In this document: positions 52,720 through 62,048 of the stretch, piece after piece
Numbering within the stretch: the stretch's first letter is position 1
How the letters are laid out: every line of letters starts with the position of its first letter
Assembly (NCBI GenBank): GCA_045531405.1
Contig: JAZSDX010000076.1
Span: forward strand, 30,490-94,489
Direction of reading: 5' to 3'
Origin: RGIG4079 sp045531405
GTDB lineage: Bacteria; Bacteroidota; Bacteroidia; Bacteroidales; Muribaculaceae
Length of the DNA stretch: 64,000 nucleotides
The notes under the pieces: generated by a model
Seen by the model: only the letters and a program-made list of their open reading frames with translations
Told to the model about the DNA's origin: nothing
Databases searched by the model: none
Program-made: the position numbers and the translations under genes

Positions 52720-53448
52720 ATGAACGAAACTAAGCCTAAATATCGCTTTCAATTTAAGCAATTCGGCATTAATGATAGTGAATGTGCAATGAAAATTGGC
52801 ACAGATGGAGTATTACTTGGTGCATGGGCTAATATTCAACTATCACATAATATCCTTGATGTTGGGTCGGGGAGTGGTCTTATATCTCTAATGCTTGCTC
52901 AACGAAGCAATGCTTCAATTACCGGTATTGAGATTGACTCATTTGCAACAAAACAATCGATAGAAAACATAAATGCTTCCCCTTGGAAGAATCGTATTTC
53001 AGTTATTAATGCTGATTTTATCGAATGGGCATCTATGGCTCATAATTTCTCCCAATTCGACCATATCGTAAGCAATCCTCCATTCTTCAACAATGGTCCT
53101 GTTGCCCCAAATGAATATCGAGCAATTGCCCGACATTGCAATTCCCTTGGCTATGAGCAACTTATAAAACTATCTAAAAAATTACTTACCGACAATGGGA
53201 AATTATCCATCATATCCCCAATTGAACGTCAAGATGACATAATTTTTTATTCAGAATTAGAACAATTGTTTATTTCACGCCTAACTCATATATACTCAAA
53301 AGAAGGTTGTAAACCAACTCGTCTTTTATGGGAATTTAGCAAACACAAATGTACTCCTAAATATACATCTCTTGCCATTAGAGATACTCAAAACAATTTT
53401 AGCCTTGAATACATCAATTTAACAAATGAATATTATCTAAATTTTTAA
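52720..53448 (+). CDS. tRNA1(Val) A37 N6-methyltransferase-like protein (TrmN6/YfiC)
   Basis: A 242-residue SAM-dependent adenine methyltransferase. The N-terminus PKYRFQFKQFGINDSECAMKIGTDGVLLGAW is characteristic of the YfiC group, with SAM-binding ILDVGSGSGLISLMLAQR and the catalytic NPPF (in SNPPFFNNGP). The closest characterised relative methylates A37 of tRNA-Val. The start at ATG 52720 is set by the promoter element just upstream. The next gene begins 16 bp after its stop. Confidence 0.9.
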   Translation: MNETKPKYRFQFKQFGINDSECAMKIGTDGVLLGAWANIQLSHNILDVGSGSGLISLMLAQRSNASITGIEIDSFATKQSIENINASPWKNRISVINADFIEWASMAHNFSQFDHIVSNPPFFNNGPVAPNEYRAIARHCNSLGYEQLIKLSKKLLTDNGKLSIISPIERQDDIIFYSELEQLFISRLTHIYSKEGCKPTRLLWEFSKHKCTPKYTSLAIRDTQNNFSLEYINLTNEYYLNF

Positions 53449-53464
53449 TTTCAAAATAATAATT

Positions 53465-54361
53465 ATGATTACTAACAATAATCTCAGATTAAATTTCAAA
53501 TCAAGGATAGGTACTTTTTTTTGTCTTGCAATAATTGGAATATTCTTAAGCGGATTTTTTGCACAATTCATAACCTCTTTTTGGGGTGAAAATACTACGA
53601 CATTACGCATTTCATCAGTCCTTCAAAACGTTTTTTCCTTTATTTCTCCTGCCATAATTATTGCCTTATATATCACAAATTTGCCAGCTGATTTTTTGCA
53701 ATTAAGAATAATGCCTTCGCTAAAAAGCATTTTATTAACCACTTTAATTTTAATATTTAGTATTCCTGCAATGAACTTCATTATTCATTGCAACGAATCT
53801 ATCGTTTTTCCCGATGCATTAGCTGGACTTGAAAATTCATTAAAAGCATTAGAAGAATCAAGTAGAGCTCAAATTAAAACTCTACTTGGAGAACCAACGA
53901 TAGGAAGTCTAATCATGTCGATTCTTATAATAGGGCTACTCACCGGTTTGGGTGAGGAATTGTTTTTTAGGGGAGCTCTTCAAAATATTTTTCGCACTCG
54001 ACCTATGAACCATCATTATGCAATTTGGATAACTGCAATTATATTTAGTGCATTACATTTCCAATTTTATGGTTTCATTCCTCGCATTCTTATTGGAGTA
54101 TTCTTTGGCTACCTAATTTTTTGGAGTGGGTCAATATGGCTACCGATTTTTGCTCACGCATTAAATAATTCATTAGTAGTAATTTCATCATGGATAAGTT
54201 CCCGCAACACAATTAATTTTGACATAAATAAAATTGCGACCGATTTCTCATTTGAAAGCTATATTCTTATTATCATTAGTATAATAACTACATCATTAAT
54301 GATAATACAGTTATACCGATATTTTCGAAAATCTCACAATCAAAATAAAAAAGCCTCATAA
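53465..54361 (+). CDS. CPBP-family intramembrane metalloprotease
   Basis: A 298-residue polytopic membrane protein with about eight hydrophobic segments. The three CPBP/Abi motifs are present: GEELFFRGAL, ALHFQFYG and FAHALNNSLV. Relatives cleave membrane proteins (as Rce1 does) or act in bacteriocin self-immunity; the substrate here is unknown. Its last codons and stop form part of a terminator hairpin. It may share a transcript with the methyltransferase 16 bp upstream. Confidence 0.88.
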   Translation: MITNNNLRLNFKSRIGTFFCLAIIGIFLSGFFAQFITSFWGENTTTLRISSVLQNVFSFISPAIIIALYITNLPADFLQLRIMPSLKSILLTTLILIFSIPAMNFIIHCNESIVFPDALAGLENSLKALEESSRAQIKTLLGEPTIGSLIMSILIIGLLTGLGEELFFRGALQNIFRTRPMNHHYAIWITAIIFSALHFQFYGFIPRILIGVFFGYLIFWSGSIWLPIFAHALNNSLVVISSWISSRNTINFDINKIATDFSFESYILIIISIITTSLMIIQLYRYFRKSHNQNKKAS

Positions 54362-54373
54362 TGAGGCTTTTTT
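54347..54373. terminator. Bidirectional terminator containing the protease stop codon
   Basis: AAAAAAGCCTCA (54347-54358) pairs perfectly with TGAGGCTTTTTT (54362-54373); the 3-nt loop TAA is the stop codon of the CPBP gene. Symmetric A and T runs let it stop lptB transcripts arriving from the other side. Confidence 0.9.
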
Positions 54374-54381
54374 ATTTTGTA

Positions 54382-55170
54382 TTAGTCAAATTTTTTACGA
54401 TGGAATACAAAGTTTCGTCCAAGATATTTCTCTTTTACAATTGGATTTTCGGCGAGTTCTTCCGAGGTCCCTTGAAACAATATCTTACCTTCAAATAACA
54501 AATAAGCTCTATCTGTTATACTTAATGTTTCTGGAGCATTATGGTCAGTAATTAGAATTCCTATATTCTTCTCTTTCAACTTATATACGACCGACTGAAT
54601 TTCCTCAACCGCAATAGGGTCAACTCCAGCAAACGGTTCATCTAACATTATAAATTTCGGACTTATCGCAAGACAACGAGCAATTTCAGTACGTCGTCGT
54701 TCCCCTCCAGACAATTGATCGCCCAAGTTTTTTCTCACTTTTTCAAGACTGAACTCAGAAATCAAACTTTCAAGTTTTTCTTTTTGATATTCTTTTGTTG
54801 TATTAGTCATTTCTAATACTGAACGTATGTTATCTTCTACCGACATTTTACGAAACACCGAAGGTTCTTGAGCTAAGTAACCAATTCCATTTTGTGCTCG
54901 TTTATATACCGGATATTTTGTTATATTTAGGTCATTCAAAAATATATCCCCTTCATTTGGCGTAACAAGCCCTACTGTCATATAAAATGTTGTGGTTTTC
55001 CCGGCTCCATTAGGGCCTAACAATCCCACAATCTCACCTTGCGTTACATCAATTGACACATGATTTACAACCGTGCGTTGACGATATTTCTTAACTAAAT
55101 TTTCAGTACGAAGCACCATTCGCTCTTCGTTTATACTCGTTGAAAAAATATCATTCTCAAGTTCACTCAT
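54382..55170 (-). CDS. lptB: LPS export ABC transporter ATPase LptB
   Basis: A 262-residue ABC ATPase powering lipopolysaccharide export by LptB2FG. Walker A is GPNGAGKTTT, the Q-loop lies in GYLAQEPSVFRKM, the signature is LSGGERRRTEIARCLA and Walker B is FIMLDEPFAGVDP, all of LptB type. An N-terminal extension of about 20 residues precedes the domain. lptF/G are not in this window. It is alone on its strand, convergent with the CPBP gene. Confidence 0.95.
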   Translation of the reverse strand: MSELENDIFSTSINEERMVLRTENLVKKYRQRTVVNHVSIDVTQGEIVGLLGPNGAGKTTTFYMTVGLVTPNEGDIFLNDLNITKYPVYKRAQNGIGYLAQEPSVFRKMSVEDNIRSVLEMTNTTKEYQKEKLESLISEFSLEKVRKNLGDQLSGGERRRTEIARCLAISPKFIMLDEPFAGVDPIAVEEIQSVVYKLKEKNIGILITDHNAPETLSITDRAYLLFEGKILFQGTSEELAENPIVKEKYLGRNFVFHRKKFD

Positions 55171-55318
55171 AAGATTCTTTTAATTTTTCCACGAAATTAA
55201 TAAAAAATCATCAATTATTTGACAACTAAATTGCCGATTTTGCTTATTTATTCGTCAAATGTATGAATACGCAATTTCATACTTATCTTTTATCTCTATA
55301 AATTCAAGAAAAAATCAC

Positions 55319-55326
55319 TAAATTTG
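55319..55326 (+). promoter_or_regulatory. Promoter -7 element of the mlaE-like operon
   Basis: TAAATTTG matches TAnnTTTG, 23 bp before the ATG. Confidence 0.6.
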
Positions 55327-55349
55327 CACATTGAAAAAAATAAAACGAT

Positions 55350-56099
55350 ATGGTATTAACCGATTCTTTAGCAACATTTGGTAAGTATTGCCTTTTTATA
55401 AAACAAGTAATAACAATACCTGATAAATGGAGGGTATTTTTTAATAGAACTATTTCTGAAATTTCTAAATTGGGGGTCGATTCAATCCCTCTCGTTATAA
55501 TTATTTCCCTTTTTATTGGCGCAGTAATTACAATTCAAATGCAACTTAACATTATGTCGCCACTAATTCCTAATTATACCGTTGGGCTTGCTACTCGTGA
55601 AATTATTCTTTTGGAATTTTCTTCATCTATCCTATGTTTAATTCTTGCCGGCAAAGTTGGATCCAATATAGCATCCGAAATTGGAACTATGAGAGTTACC
55701 GAACAAATTGATGCTCTTGAAATAATGGGTGTTAATTCAGCAAATTTCCTTGTTCTACCAAAGATCGTTGCATTTATATTATTTATGCCGGTTTTAGTAA
55801 TTTTCTGCATGGGAACATCTCTTATTGGTGGATATATAATTGCACTAATGACCGATATGATACCTGTATCAAGGTATATATATGGGCTTCAAACTCTTTT
55901 CAATGAGTGGTATGTGTGGTATGGTTTAATTAAATCATTATTTTTTGCATTTATTATTTCATCTGTTGCCTCCTTTTTTGGATATTATGTAAAAGGTGGG
56001 GCGCTTGATGTCGGCAAATCAAGTACTAATGCTGTTGTTTCAAGTAGCATTTTAATTCTTCTTTTTGACGTAATTCTCACTAAATTGTTATTACAATGA
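55350..56099 (+). CDS. MlaE-family ABC transporter permease
   Basis: A 249-residue inner-membrane permease with about five to six helices. MlaE signatures: IPLVIIISLFIGAVITIQMQL, LAGKVGSNIASEIGTMRVTEQIDALEIMGVNS split across the loop, and SFFGYYVKGGALDVGKSST. With the MlaF-like ATPase it would move phospholipids or other lipids between the membranes. No MCE-domain (MlaD) gene follows, so the rest of the machine is elsewhere. It overlaps the ATPase gene by 4 bp (ATGA). Confidence 0.92.
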   Translation: MVLTDSLATFGKYCLFIKQVITIPDKWRVFFNRTISEISKLGVDSIPLVIIISLFIGAVITIQMQLNIMSPLIPNYTVGLATREIILLEFSSSILCLILAGKVGSNIASEIGTMRVTEQIDALEIMGVNSANFLVLPKIVAFILFMPVLVIFCMGTSLIGGYIIALMTDMIPVSRYIYGLQTLFNEWYVWYGLIKSLFFAFIISSVASFFGYYVKGGALDVGKSSTNAVVSSSILILLFDVILTKLLLQ

Positions 56100-56863
56100 T
56101 ACAAGTGAAAAATATAACCAAGTCTTTTGATGATAAGACTATTCTCCATCAAGTTGATGCAACATTCTATGACGGCAAAACAAATCTTATTATTGGGCAA
56201 AGTGGATCGGGGAAAACTGTTTTAATGAAATCAATAGTTGGATTGGTCACCCCCGAAGAAGGATCTATTCTCTATGATGGAAGAGACCTATTACAAATGG
56301 ATTCTAACCAAAAAAAAGATTTGCGAAAGGAAATAGGTATGCTTTTCCAAGGATCTGCTCTTTTTGATTCAGAAACAGTGTTAGGTAATGTTATGTTTCC
56401 GTTGGTAATGTTTACCAAAATGACACAAGCCGAGATGAGAGACCGAGCATTATTTTGCATTGAACGCGTAAATCTAAAAGGTGCTGACAAAAAATACCCT
56501 TCAGAGTTATCCGGAGGTATGCAAAAACGCGTTGCAATTGCTCGAGCAATTGCGATGAATCCAAAATATCTATTTTGTGATGAGCCAAATTCAGGACTTG
56601 ATCCAAAAACCTCGATATTAATTGATGAACTACTAAGTGACATCACTCATGAATATAACATTACAACAATCATTAATACTCATGACATGAATTCGGTGTT
56701 AGGTATTGGTGAAAATATTATTTTCTTAAATAAAGGACATCGAGAATGGGTAGGGGACATGAGTCAAATATATTCAAGCAATAATCAAGCTCTAAATGAT
56801 TTTGTCTTTGCTACAAACCTTTTCCAAGAAGTAAGAAATTATATTGTCTCTAACAAAAATTGA
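56096..56863 (+). CDS. MlaF-like ABC transporter ATPase
   Basis: A 255-residue ABC ATPase paired with the MlaE-like permease. Walker A is GQSGSGKTVL, the Q-loop is GMLFQGSALFDSETV (MlaF type), the signature is LSGGMQKRVAIARAIA, Walker B is YLFCDEPNSGLDP, and the H-loop is NTHDMNSV. Start ATG 56096 overlaps the permease stop. A terminator follows at once, so the operon has just these two genes. Confidence 0.92.
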   Translation: MIQVKNITKSFDDKTILHQVDATFYDGKTNLIIGQSGSGKTVLMKSIVGLVTPEEGSILYDGRDLLQMDSNQKKDLRKEIGMLFQGSALFDSETVLGNVMFPLVMFTKMTQAEMRDRALFCIERVNLKGADKKYPSELSGGMQKRVAIARAIAMNPKYLFCDEPNSGLDPKTSILIDELLSDITHEYNITTIINTHDMNSVLGIGENIIFLNKGHREWVGDMSQIYSSNNQALNDFVFATNLFQEVRNYIVSNKN

Positions 56864-56894
56864 TTAAATTTCTCATAACAAGTTCTTCTAACAA

Positions 56895-56928
56895 ATTAAG
56901 AGCCACCTCGATTGAGATGGCTCTTAAT
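56895..56928. terminator. Bidirectional terminator between mlaF-like and EF-G-like genes
   Basis: ATTAAGAGCCA (56895-56905) pairs with TGGCTCTTAAT (56918-56928), extended inside by CTC/GAG after one mismatch. It lies between convergent genes. Confidence 0.82.
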
Positions 56929-56947
56929 ATTTATAAAGAATATATCA

Positions 56948-59107
56948 TTAATCCTCAGTTTGAGTTTCAGCATATTCCTTAAGCAATTTTTCTTGAACAT
57001 CACCGGGAACGAGTTCATACGATGCAAACTTCATTGTAAATGAAGAACGACCACCAGTGATAGAACTTAATGCAGTAGAATATGATGACATTTCTTTCAA
57101 TGGAACTTTTGCACTGATCTTTTCAAATCCACTTTCACTTTCCATACCCATAATGATTGCACGACGACCTTGAAGATCACTCATCACATCACCCATCACA
57201 TCACCGGGGACCATAACTTCTACATCATATACAGGTTCAAGGATTTTTGGATTAGCATTGCGGAATGCTTCACTAAAGGCATTACGACCTGCAAGACGGA
57301 ATGAAATTTCATTTGAATCTACCGGGTGCATTTTACCATCATAGATACATACGCGAACATCACGAGCATACGAACCTGTCAATGGTCCTTGTTCCATTCT
57401 ATCCATCAAACCTTTAACGATAGCAGGGATGAAACGAGCATCAATTGCTCCACCAACAATACAGTTATAAACCACAAGTTTTCCACCCCATTCCAAAGGA
57501 ATTTCTTGAGTATCACGCACATTCATCTTAAACTCTTGACTTCCAAATTTATATGTGTCAGGAGCTGGCATACCTTCTGTATATGGTTCTATAATTAAGT
57601 GTACTTCACCAAATTGACCGGCACCACCTGATTGTTTTTTATGTCGATAATCTGCTCGAGATGCCTTAGTGATAGTTTCGCGATAAGGAATTTTTGGTTC
57701 TTCAAACACTATAGGCAACTTATCATTATTTTCAACTCGCCATTTCAATGTACGAAGGTGGAATTCGCCTTGTCCCGAAAGGATAACTTGTTTCAACTCT
57801 TTTGATTGTTCAACAACCCATGTTGGGTCTTCTTCGTGCATACGCGTTAATATTGCACTTAATTTTTCAGCATCGCTTTCTGTTACCGGACGCACAGCAC
57901 GTTGATATTTTGGTGCTGGATACTTAATATATCCATCATATGAGAAGTCACATCCTTTTTCATTCAAAGTGTTACCGGTGCGCACATCTTTCATTTTAAC
58001 AGTTGCACCGATATCGCCTGCACACAATTTGTCAACCGGTGTTTTAATTTGACCACATACACAATTTATTTGTGCAAAGCGTTCTTTTGAACCACGACTA
58101 ACATTATCTAAGTCGGCACCTGCTGTCAATGTACCTGACATTACCTTGAAATAACTCACTTCGCCAATATGTGGCTCAACTGTGGTTTTGAACACAAACA
58201 AACTCAATGGTCCATTTGAATCTGGTTTTACTTCATTTGCATTTGCGTCAACAGGCACAGGCATATCTTCAACAAATGGAACTACATTTCCTAAAAACTC
58301 CATCATACGGCGCACACCCATATCTTTTTCGGCACTTACGCAGAAAACAGGGAATATTGAACGGCCAACAAGTCCTTTACGAATACCTTCACGCATTTCA
58401 TCTTCAGTAAGATGACCTTGATCAAAGAATTTTTCCATCAAAGTTTCATCATTCTCTGCAGCTGCTTCAACGAGTTGTTGATGTAATTCTTTTGCTTTTT
58501 CCATTTCTTCTGCTGGAATTTCTTCTATTGTAGGAACTCCACCATCAGGACCCCAAGAATACTTCTTCATTAAGAGAACGTCAATCATAGAGTTGAATCC
58601 GGCACCACATGCCAATGGATATTGAATAGGAACTACCTTATTTCCAAACACTTCCTTCATTTGCTCAAGCACATTATCATAATCTGCCTTCTCGCCATCG
58701 AGTTGATTCATGGCGAAAATCACAGGCTTCTTGAGCTTTGCTGTTGTTCTGAAAATATTTTGTGTTCCAACTTCAACCCCATATTGACCATTAATTACAA
58801 TAAGTCCGGTATCGGTAACATTTAATGCCGTAACAGCACTTCCAACAAAATCATCACCTCCTGGGCAATCAATCATATTGAGTTTTTTGCCCAAAAATTC
58901 AGCATAAAAAACAGTTGAAAAAACTGAATAGCCATATTCTTTTTCAACCGGGAAATAGTCACATACAGTATTTTTTGCATCAACTGTACCACGACGTTTT
59001 ATAACTCCACACTCGAAAAGCATCGCCTCTGCGAGTGTGGTTTTACCTGAGCCTTTGCTTCCAAGCAAGGCAATGTTTTTAATCTCTTTAGTTTCGTAAA
59101 CTTTCAT
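56948..59107 (-). CDS. EF-G paralogue (EF-G2-like) with altered GTPase centre
   Basis: A 719-residue protein with all five EF-G domains. The G domain departs from EF-G: the P-loop is GSKGSGKTT (16-24) instead of AHIDAGKTT, switch II is DCPGGDDF (80-87) where EF-G has DTPGHVDF, so the catalytic His is G84, NKxD is NQLD (134-137), and the switch I RGITI stretch reads YGYSV. Domains III-V look intact (SGAGQFGEV, GSYARDVRV, EVMVPGDVMGDVMSDL). A known Bacteroides EF-G2 lacks GTPase activity and supports translation in starvation; this is probably its orthologue. It diverges from lon. Confidence 0.92.
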   Translation of the reverse strand: MKVYETKEIKNIALLGSKGSGKTTLAEAMLFECGVIKRRGTVDAKNTVCDYFPVEKEYGYSVFSTVFYAEFLGKKLNMIDCPGGDDFVGSAVTALNVTDTGLIVINGQYGVEVGTQNIFRTTAKLKKPVIFAMNQLDGEKADYDNVLEQMKEVFGNKVVPIQYPLACGAGFNSMIDVLLMKKYSWGPDGGVPTIEEIPAEEMEKAKELHQQLVEAAAENDETLMEKFFDQGHLTEDEMREGIRKGLVGRSIFPVFCVSAEKDMGVRRMMEFLGNVVPFVEDMPVPVDANANEVKPDSNGPLSLFVFKTTVEPHIGEVSYFKVMSGTLTAGADLDNVSRGSKERFAQINCVCGQIKTPVDKLCAGDIGATVKMKDVRTGNTLNEKGCDFSYDGYIKYPAPKYQRAVRPVTESDAEKLSAILTRMHEEDPTWVVEQSKELKQVILSGQGEFHLRTLKWRVENNDKLPIVFEEPKIPYRETITKASRADYRHKKQSGGAGQFGEVHLIIEPYTEGMPAPDTYKFGSQEFKMNVRDTQEIPLEWGGKLVVYNCIVGGAIDARFIPAIVKGLMDRMEQGPLTGSYARDVRVCIYDGKMHPVDSNEISFRLAGRNAFSEAFRNANPKILEPVYDVEVMVPGDVMGDVMSDLQGRRAIIMGMESESGFEKISAKVPLKEMSSYSTALSSITGGRSSFTMKFASYELVPGDVQEKLLKEYAETQTED

Positions 59108-59352
59108 ACTATTTAGATTTAATGATTATTATTTAAGATTAGTACTTTTGTTAAAAACGGCTGCAAAATAGTCATTATTTTTGAAATTGCAAACTTTTAG
59201 CGAATGTTTCTAAACATTATTTCATTTTTTATTATTTTTTGATAGCATATTACAACTTTTTCATTCCTATTTTTGACAAATTTATTTTTTTGGCATTCAA
59301 TTTGCTATTATGATATGTAAAATATATTGATTAACCACATACATTTTGTAAA

Positions 59353-61785
59353 ATGAGCCACAATAACGACGACAATAACTCTTTCGTTTCAATCGGACAA
59401 ATTGATATTGATGCAACATCTTTCAATTCCGACCCCTCAATTGACGATTTACCAATATTAGCCACTCGAAATTTAGTATTATTTCCCGGCATTACAATTC
59501 CTATATCTCTTGTTCGTCCAAATTCACTCACTACTGCCGAGATTGCGTCAAAACGTCAAATACCAATTGGCATCGTGTGCCAATTAAATGCCGACGAAGA
59601 AAATCCGGCAGTTACAACCGGGTTGTTCAAATATGGTGTTTTTGCCGATGTATTAAAAGTATTCAACTTACCCGACGGCTCACACACGGCAATTGTTCGT
59701 GCCCGTGGCAAATTCAAAATTCTTGGGAAAGGGGAGGGGAACACCATTCCCCAAGCAGAGCTTTGTGCAAAGGTAAAACCGATAAAAGACACCAATCCTC
59801 GTAGCAACGACAAAGAATTTTTGGCATTGTCAGCTACAATAAAAGAAACCACATTAAATATATTAAAGAAAACTAACGAAAGTCCAAACGAATTAGTTTT
59901 CAATATTGCAAATTTTCCCGACCCAATTGGATTGATAAATCTTATATCTTCTCACATTCCGTTTGATGTTGAATTTCGTCAATCGCTATTGGCTCAAAAT
60001 CGGCTAAAAGAACGTGCATTTGCACTATTGACCGAGCTATCACGTAACGAGCAAATGGTTGAAATTAGTCGCGACATACAAAAACGGGCTCGCAAATCGC
60101 TCGACGAACAGCAACGCAATGTTTTTCTCCATCAACAAATGGAAACTATTCGCCAAGAGCTTTACGGAGACAGTGATGATGCCGACAACCTTCGTGATCG
60201 TGCCGATAAAACTCAATTTCCCGAACATGTAGCCAAAGTATTCGACAAAGAACTCGAAAAACTTCGTCGTCTAAACCCTCAAAGTCCTGATTATTCTATT
60301 CAATACTCATATCTTGAAACCCTCCTTGATCTCCCTTGGAATAATGAATCACCTCTTAACACCGACTTCAAAAAAGCCGAAGAGATTCTCAATGAAGATC
60401 ATTACGGACTCGATAAAGTAAAAGATCGCATTCTTGAACAATTAGCGGTTCTCATGAATACACCCGGTGGCAAAGCTCCAATTCTTTGCCTTTGTGGAGC
60501 TCCTGGAGTAGGGAAGACATCTCTTGGACAATCGATAGCTAAAGCTCTTGGACGCAAATACCAACGTGTATCTCTCGGTGGATTACATGATGAAGCCGAA
60601 ATTCGTGGACACCGTCGCACATACATCGGAGCCATGCCCGGTCGCATCATTGATGCGATGAAACGCAGTGGCTCTTCAAATCCCGTTCTACTCCTTGATG
60701 AAATAGATAAAATTGGTCAAGACTTCAAAGGCGACCCATCGGCTGCTCTATTAGAAGTATTAGACCCTGAACAAAATTGCCGTTTCCACGACAACTACAT
60801 TGATGTTGACTATGACCTTTCAAAGGTTTTGTTTATAGCTACTGCCAACACTCTTTCAACACTTTCTCAACCACTACTTGACCGTATGGAGATTATCGAC
60901 ATTTCAGGTTATCTGATTGAAGAAAAAATCGAGATTGCTCGTCGTCACCTCATTCCACGCATTGCTATCGAACACAGCTTTGCTCCTAACGAAATTCAAT
61001 TCTCCGACGAGGCTCTCAACACAATTATTGAATGCTATACATCTGAAAGTGGAGTGCGACAACTTGAAAAGAAAATCTCATCGATTATTCGCAAAATAGT
61101 CCTCAATAAAATGAGTGGCAAAGAATACTCAACCGAGATAAAAAAAGATGATCTAAAATCACTACTTGGCTTAGAAGCATTTAATAAAGATAGATATGAA
61201 GGGAACGACTTCGCCGGAGTTGTAACCGGACTTGCATGGACATCTGTCGGTGGCGAAATTCTCTTTATTGAATCATCTTTGGCACAAGGGAAGGGCGAAA
61301 AACTCACTCTAACAGGCAACCTTGGCGATGTAATGAAAGAATCGGCAGTTATCGCTCTTCAATATGTGAAATCTCATGCCGATACTCTCAACATTCCTCT
61401 CGACCGTTTTGAGAAATTCAACATACATATCCATGCCCCCGAGGGTGCAATCCCTAAAGATGGACCTTCTGCTGGTATTACAATGGCTACATCGATTGTT
61501 TCTACATTCCTTCAACGCAAAGTAAAGGCTCGCACTGCCATGACTGGAGAAATTACACTCCGTGGCAAAGTGCTACCGGTGGGAGGAATCAAAGAAAAAA
61601 TTCTTGCTGCCAAGCGTGCGGGAATAACCGATATCATTTTATCGGCAGAGAATCGCAAAGATGTTGAAGACATCAGCGAAATCTACATTAAAGGACTCAC
61701 ATTCCATTATATAAACACCATGCTCGAAGTCTTTAATATAGCAATAACCGATGAACCGGCACTCGACGCTATAAAATTCAACTAA
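59353..61785 (+). CDS. lon: ATP-dependent protease La (Lon)
   Basis: An 810-residue cytosolic AAA+ protease that degrades misfolded and regulatory proteins. N-terminal substrate domain (about 35-240, PILATRNLVLFPGITIPI), AAA+ module with Walker A GAPGVGKT (382-389) and LLLDEIDKI for Walker B, and the Ser-Lys protease domain with S706 in KDGPSAG and K749 in GGIKEKIL. All catalytic residues are present. It diverges from the EF-G-like gene across a 245-bp AT-rich gap where ACATTTTG near the start is a one-mismatch promoter element. Confidence 0.97.
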   Translation: MSHNNDDNNSFVSIGQIDIDATSFNSDPSIDDLPILATRNLVLFPGITIPISLVRPNSLTTAEIASKRQIPIGIVCQLNADEENPAVTTGLFKYGVFADVLKVFNLPDGSHTAIVRARGKFKILGKGEGNTIPQAELCAKVKPIKDTNPRSNDKEFLALSATIKETTLNILKKTNESPNELVFNIANFPDPIGLINLISSHIPFDVEFRQSLLAQNRLKERAFALLTELSRNEQMVEISRDIQKRARKSLDEQQRNVFLHQQMETIRQELYGDSDDADNLRDRADKTQFPEHVAKVFDKELEKLRRLNPQSPDYSIQYSYLETLLDLPWNNESPLNTDFKKAEEILNEDHYGLDKVKDRILEQLAVLMNTPGGKAPILCLCGAPGVGKTSLGQSIAKALGRKYQRVSLGGLHDEAEIRGHRRTYIGAMPGRIIDAMKRSGSSNPVLLLDEIDKIGQDFKGDPSAALLEVLDPEQNCRFHDNYIDVDYDLSKVLFIATANTLSTLSQPLLDRMEIIDISGYLIEEKIEIARRHLIPRIAIEHSFAPNEIQFSDEALNTIIECYTSESGVRQLEKKISSIIRKIVLNKMSGKEYSTEIKKDDLKSLLGLEAFNKDRYEGNDFAGVVTGLAWTSVGGEILFIESSLAQGKGEKLTLTGNLGDVMKESAVIALQYVKSHADTLNIPLDRFEKFNIHIHAPEGAIPKDGPSAGITMATSIVSTFLQRKVKARTAMTGEITLRGKVLPVGGIKEKILAAKRAGITDIILSAENRKDVEDISEIYIKGLTFHYINTMLEVFNIAITDEPALDAIKFN

Positions 61786-61802
61786 ATAACACACATAACC
61801 TT

Positions 61803-61842
61803 AATAGAGATGCTTCATTTTTCTGACGCATCTCTATTTTTT
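61803..61842 (+). terminator. Terminator of lon
   Basis: AATAGAGATGC (61803-61813) pairs perfectly with GCATCTCTATT (61828-61838) across a 14-nt loop, followed by T-rich sequence. Confidence 0.85.
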
Positions 61843-61959
61843 ATATCCCCAATAATATATAAGTCTTGCTGGTCAAATTATCTCTAAATTTATTATTAAT
61901 CTACACACTTCTCATACACTTTTTTTTATTTTGCATTTCATAAATATGTAATTTTTAAC

Positions 61960-61967
61960 TATATTTG
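61960..61967 (+). promoter_or_regulatory. Promoter -7 element of the intact BspA-like gene
   Basis: TATATTTG in a stretch shared with the region before the pseudogene at 10240. The predicted leader is about 75 nt and ends in ACACACTTATGAG, again shared by both copies. Confidence 0.5.
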
Positions 61968-62048
61968 CATATATTACCCTTTCTTACCAAGGAAACATAT
62001 CTTATTTTCTGAATATTTTATTGATTATCAATTTAATTTTACACACTT

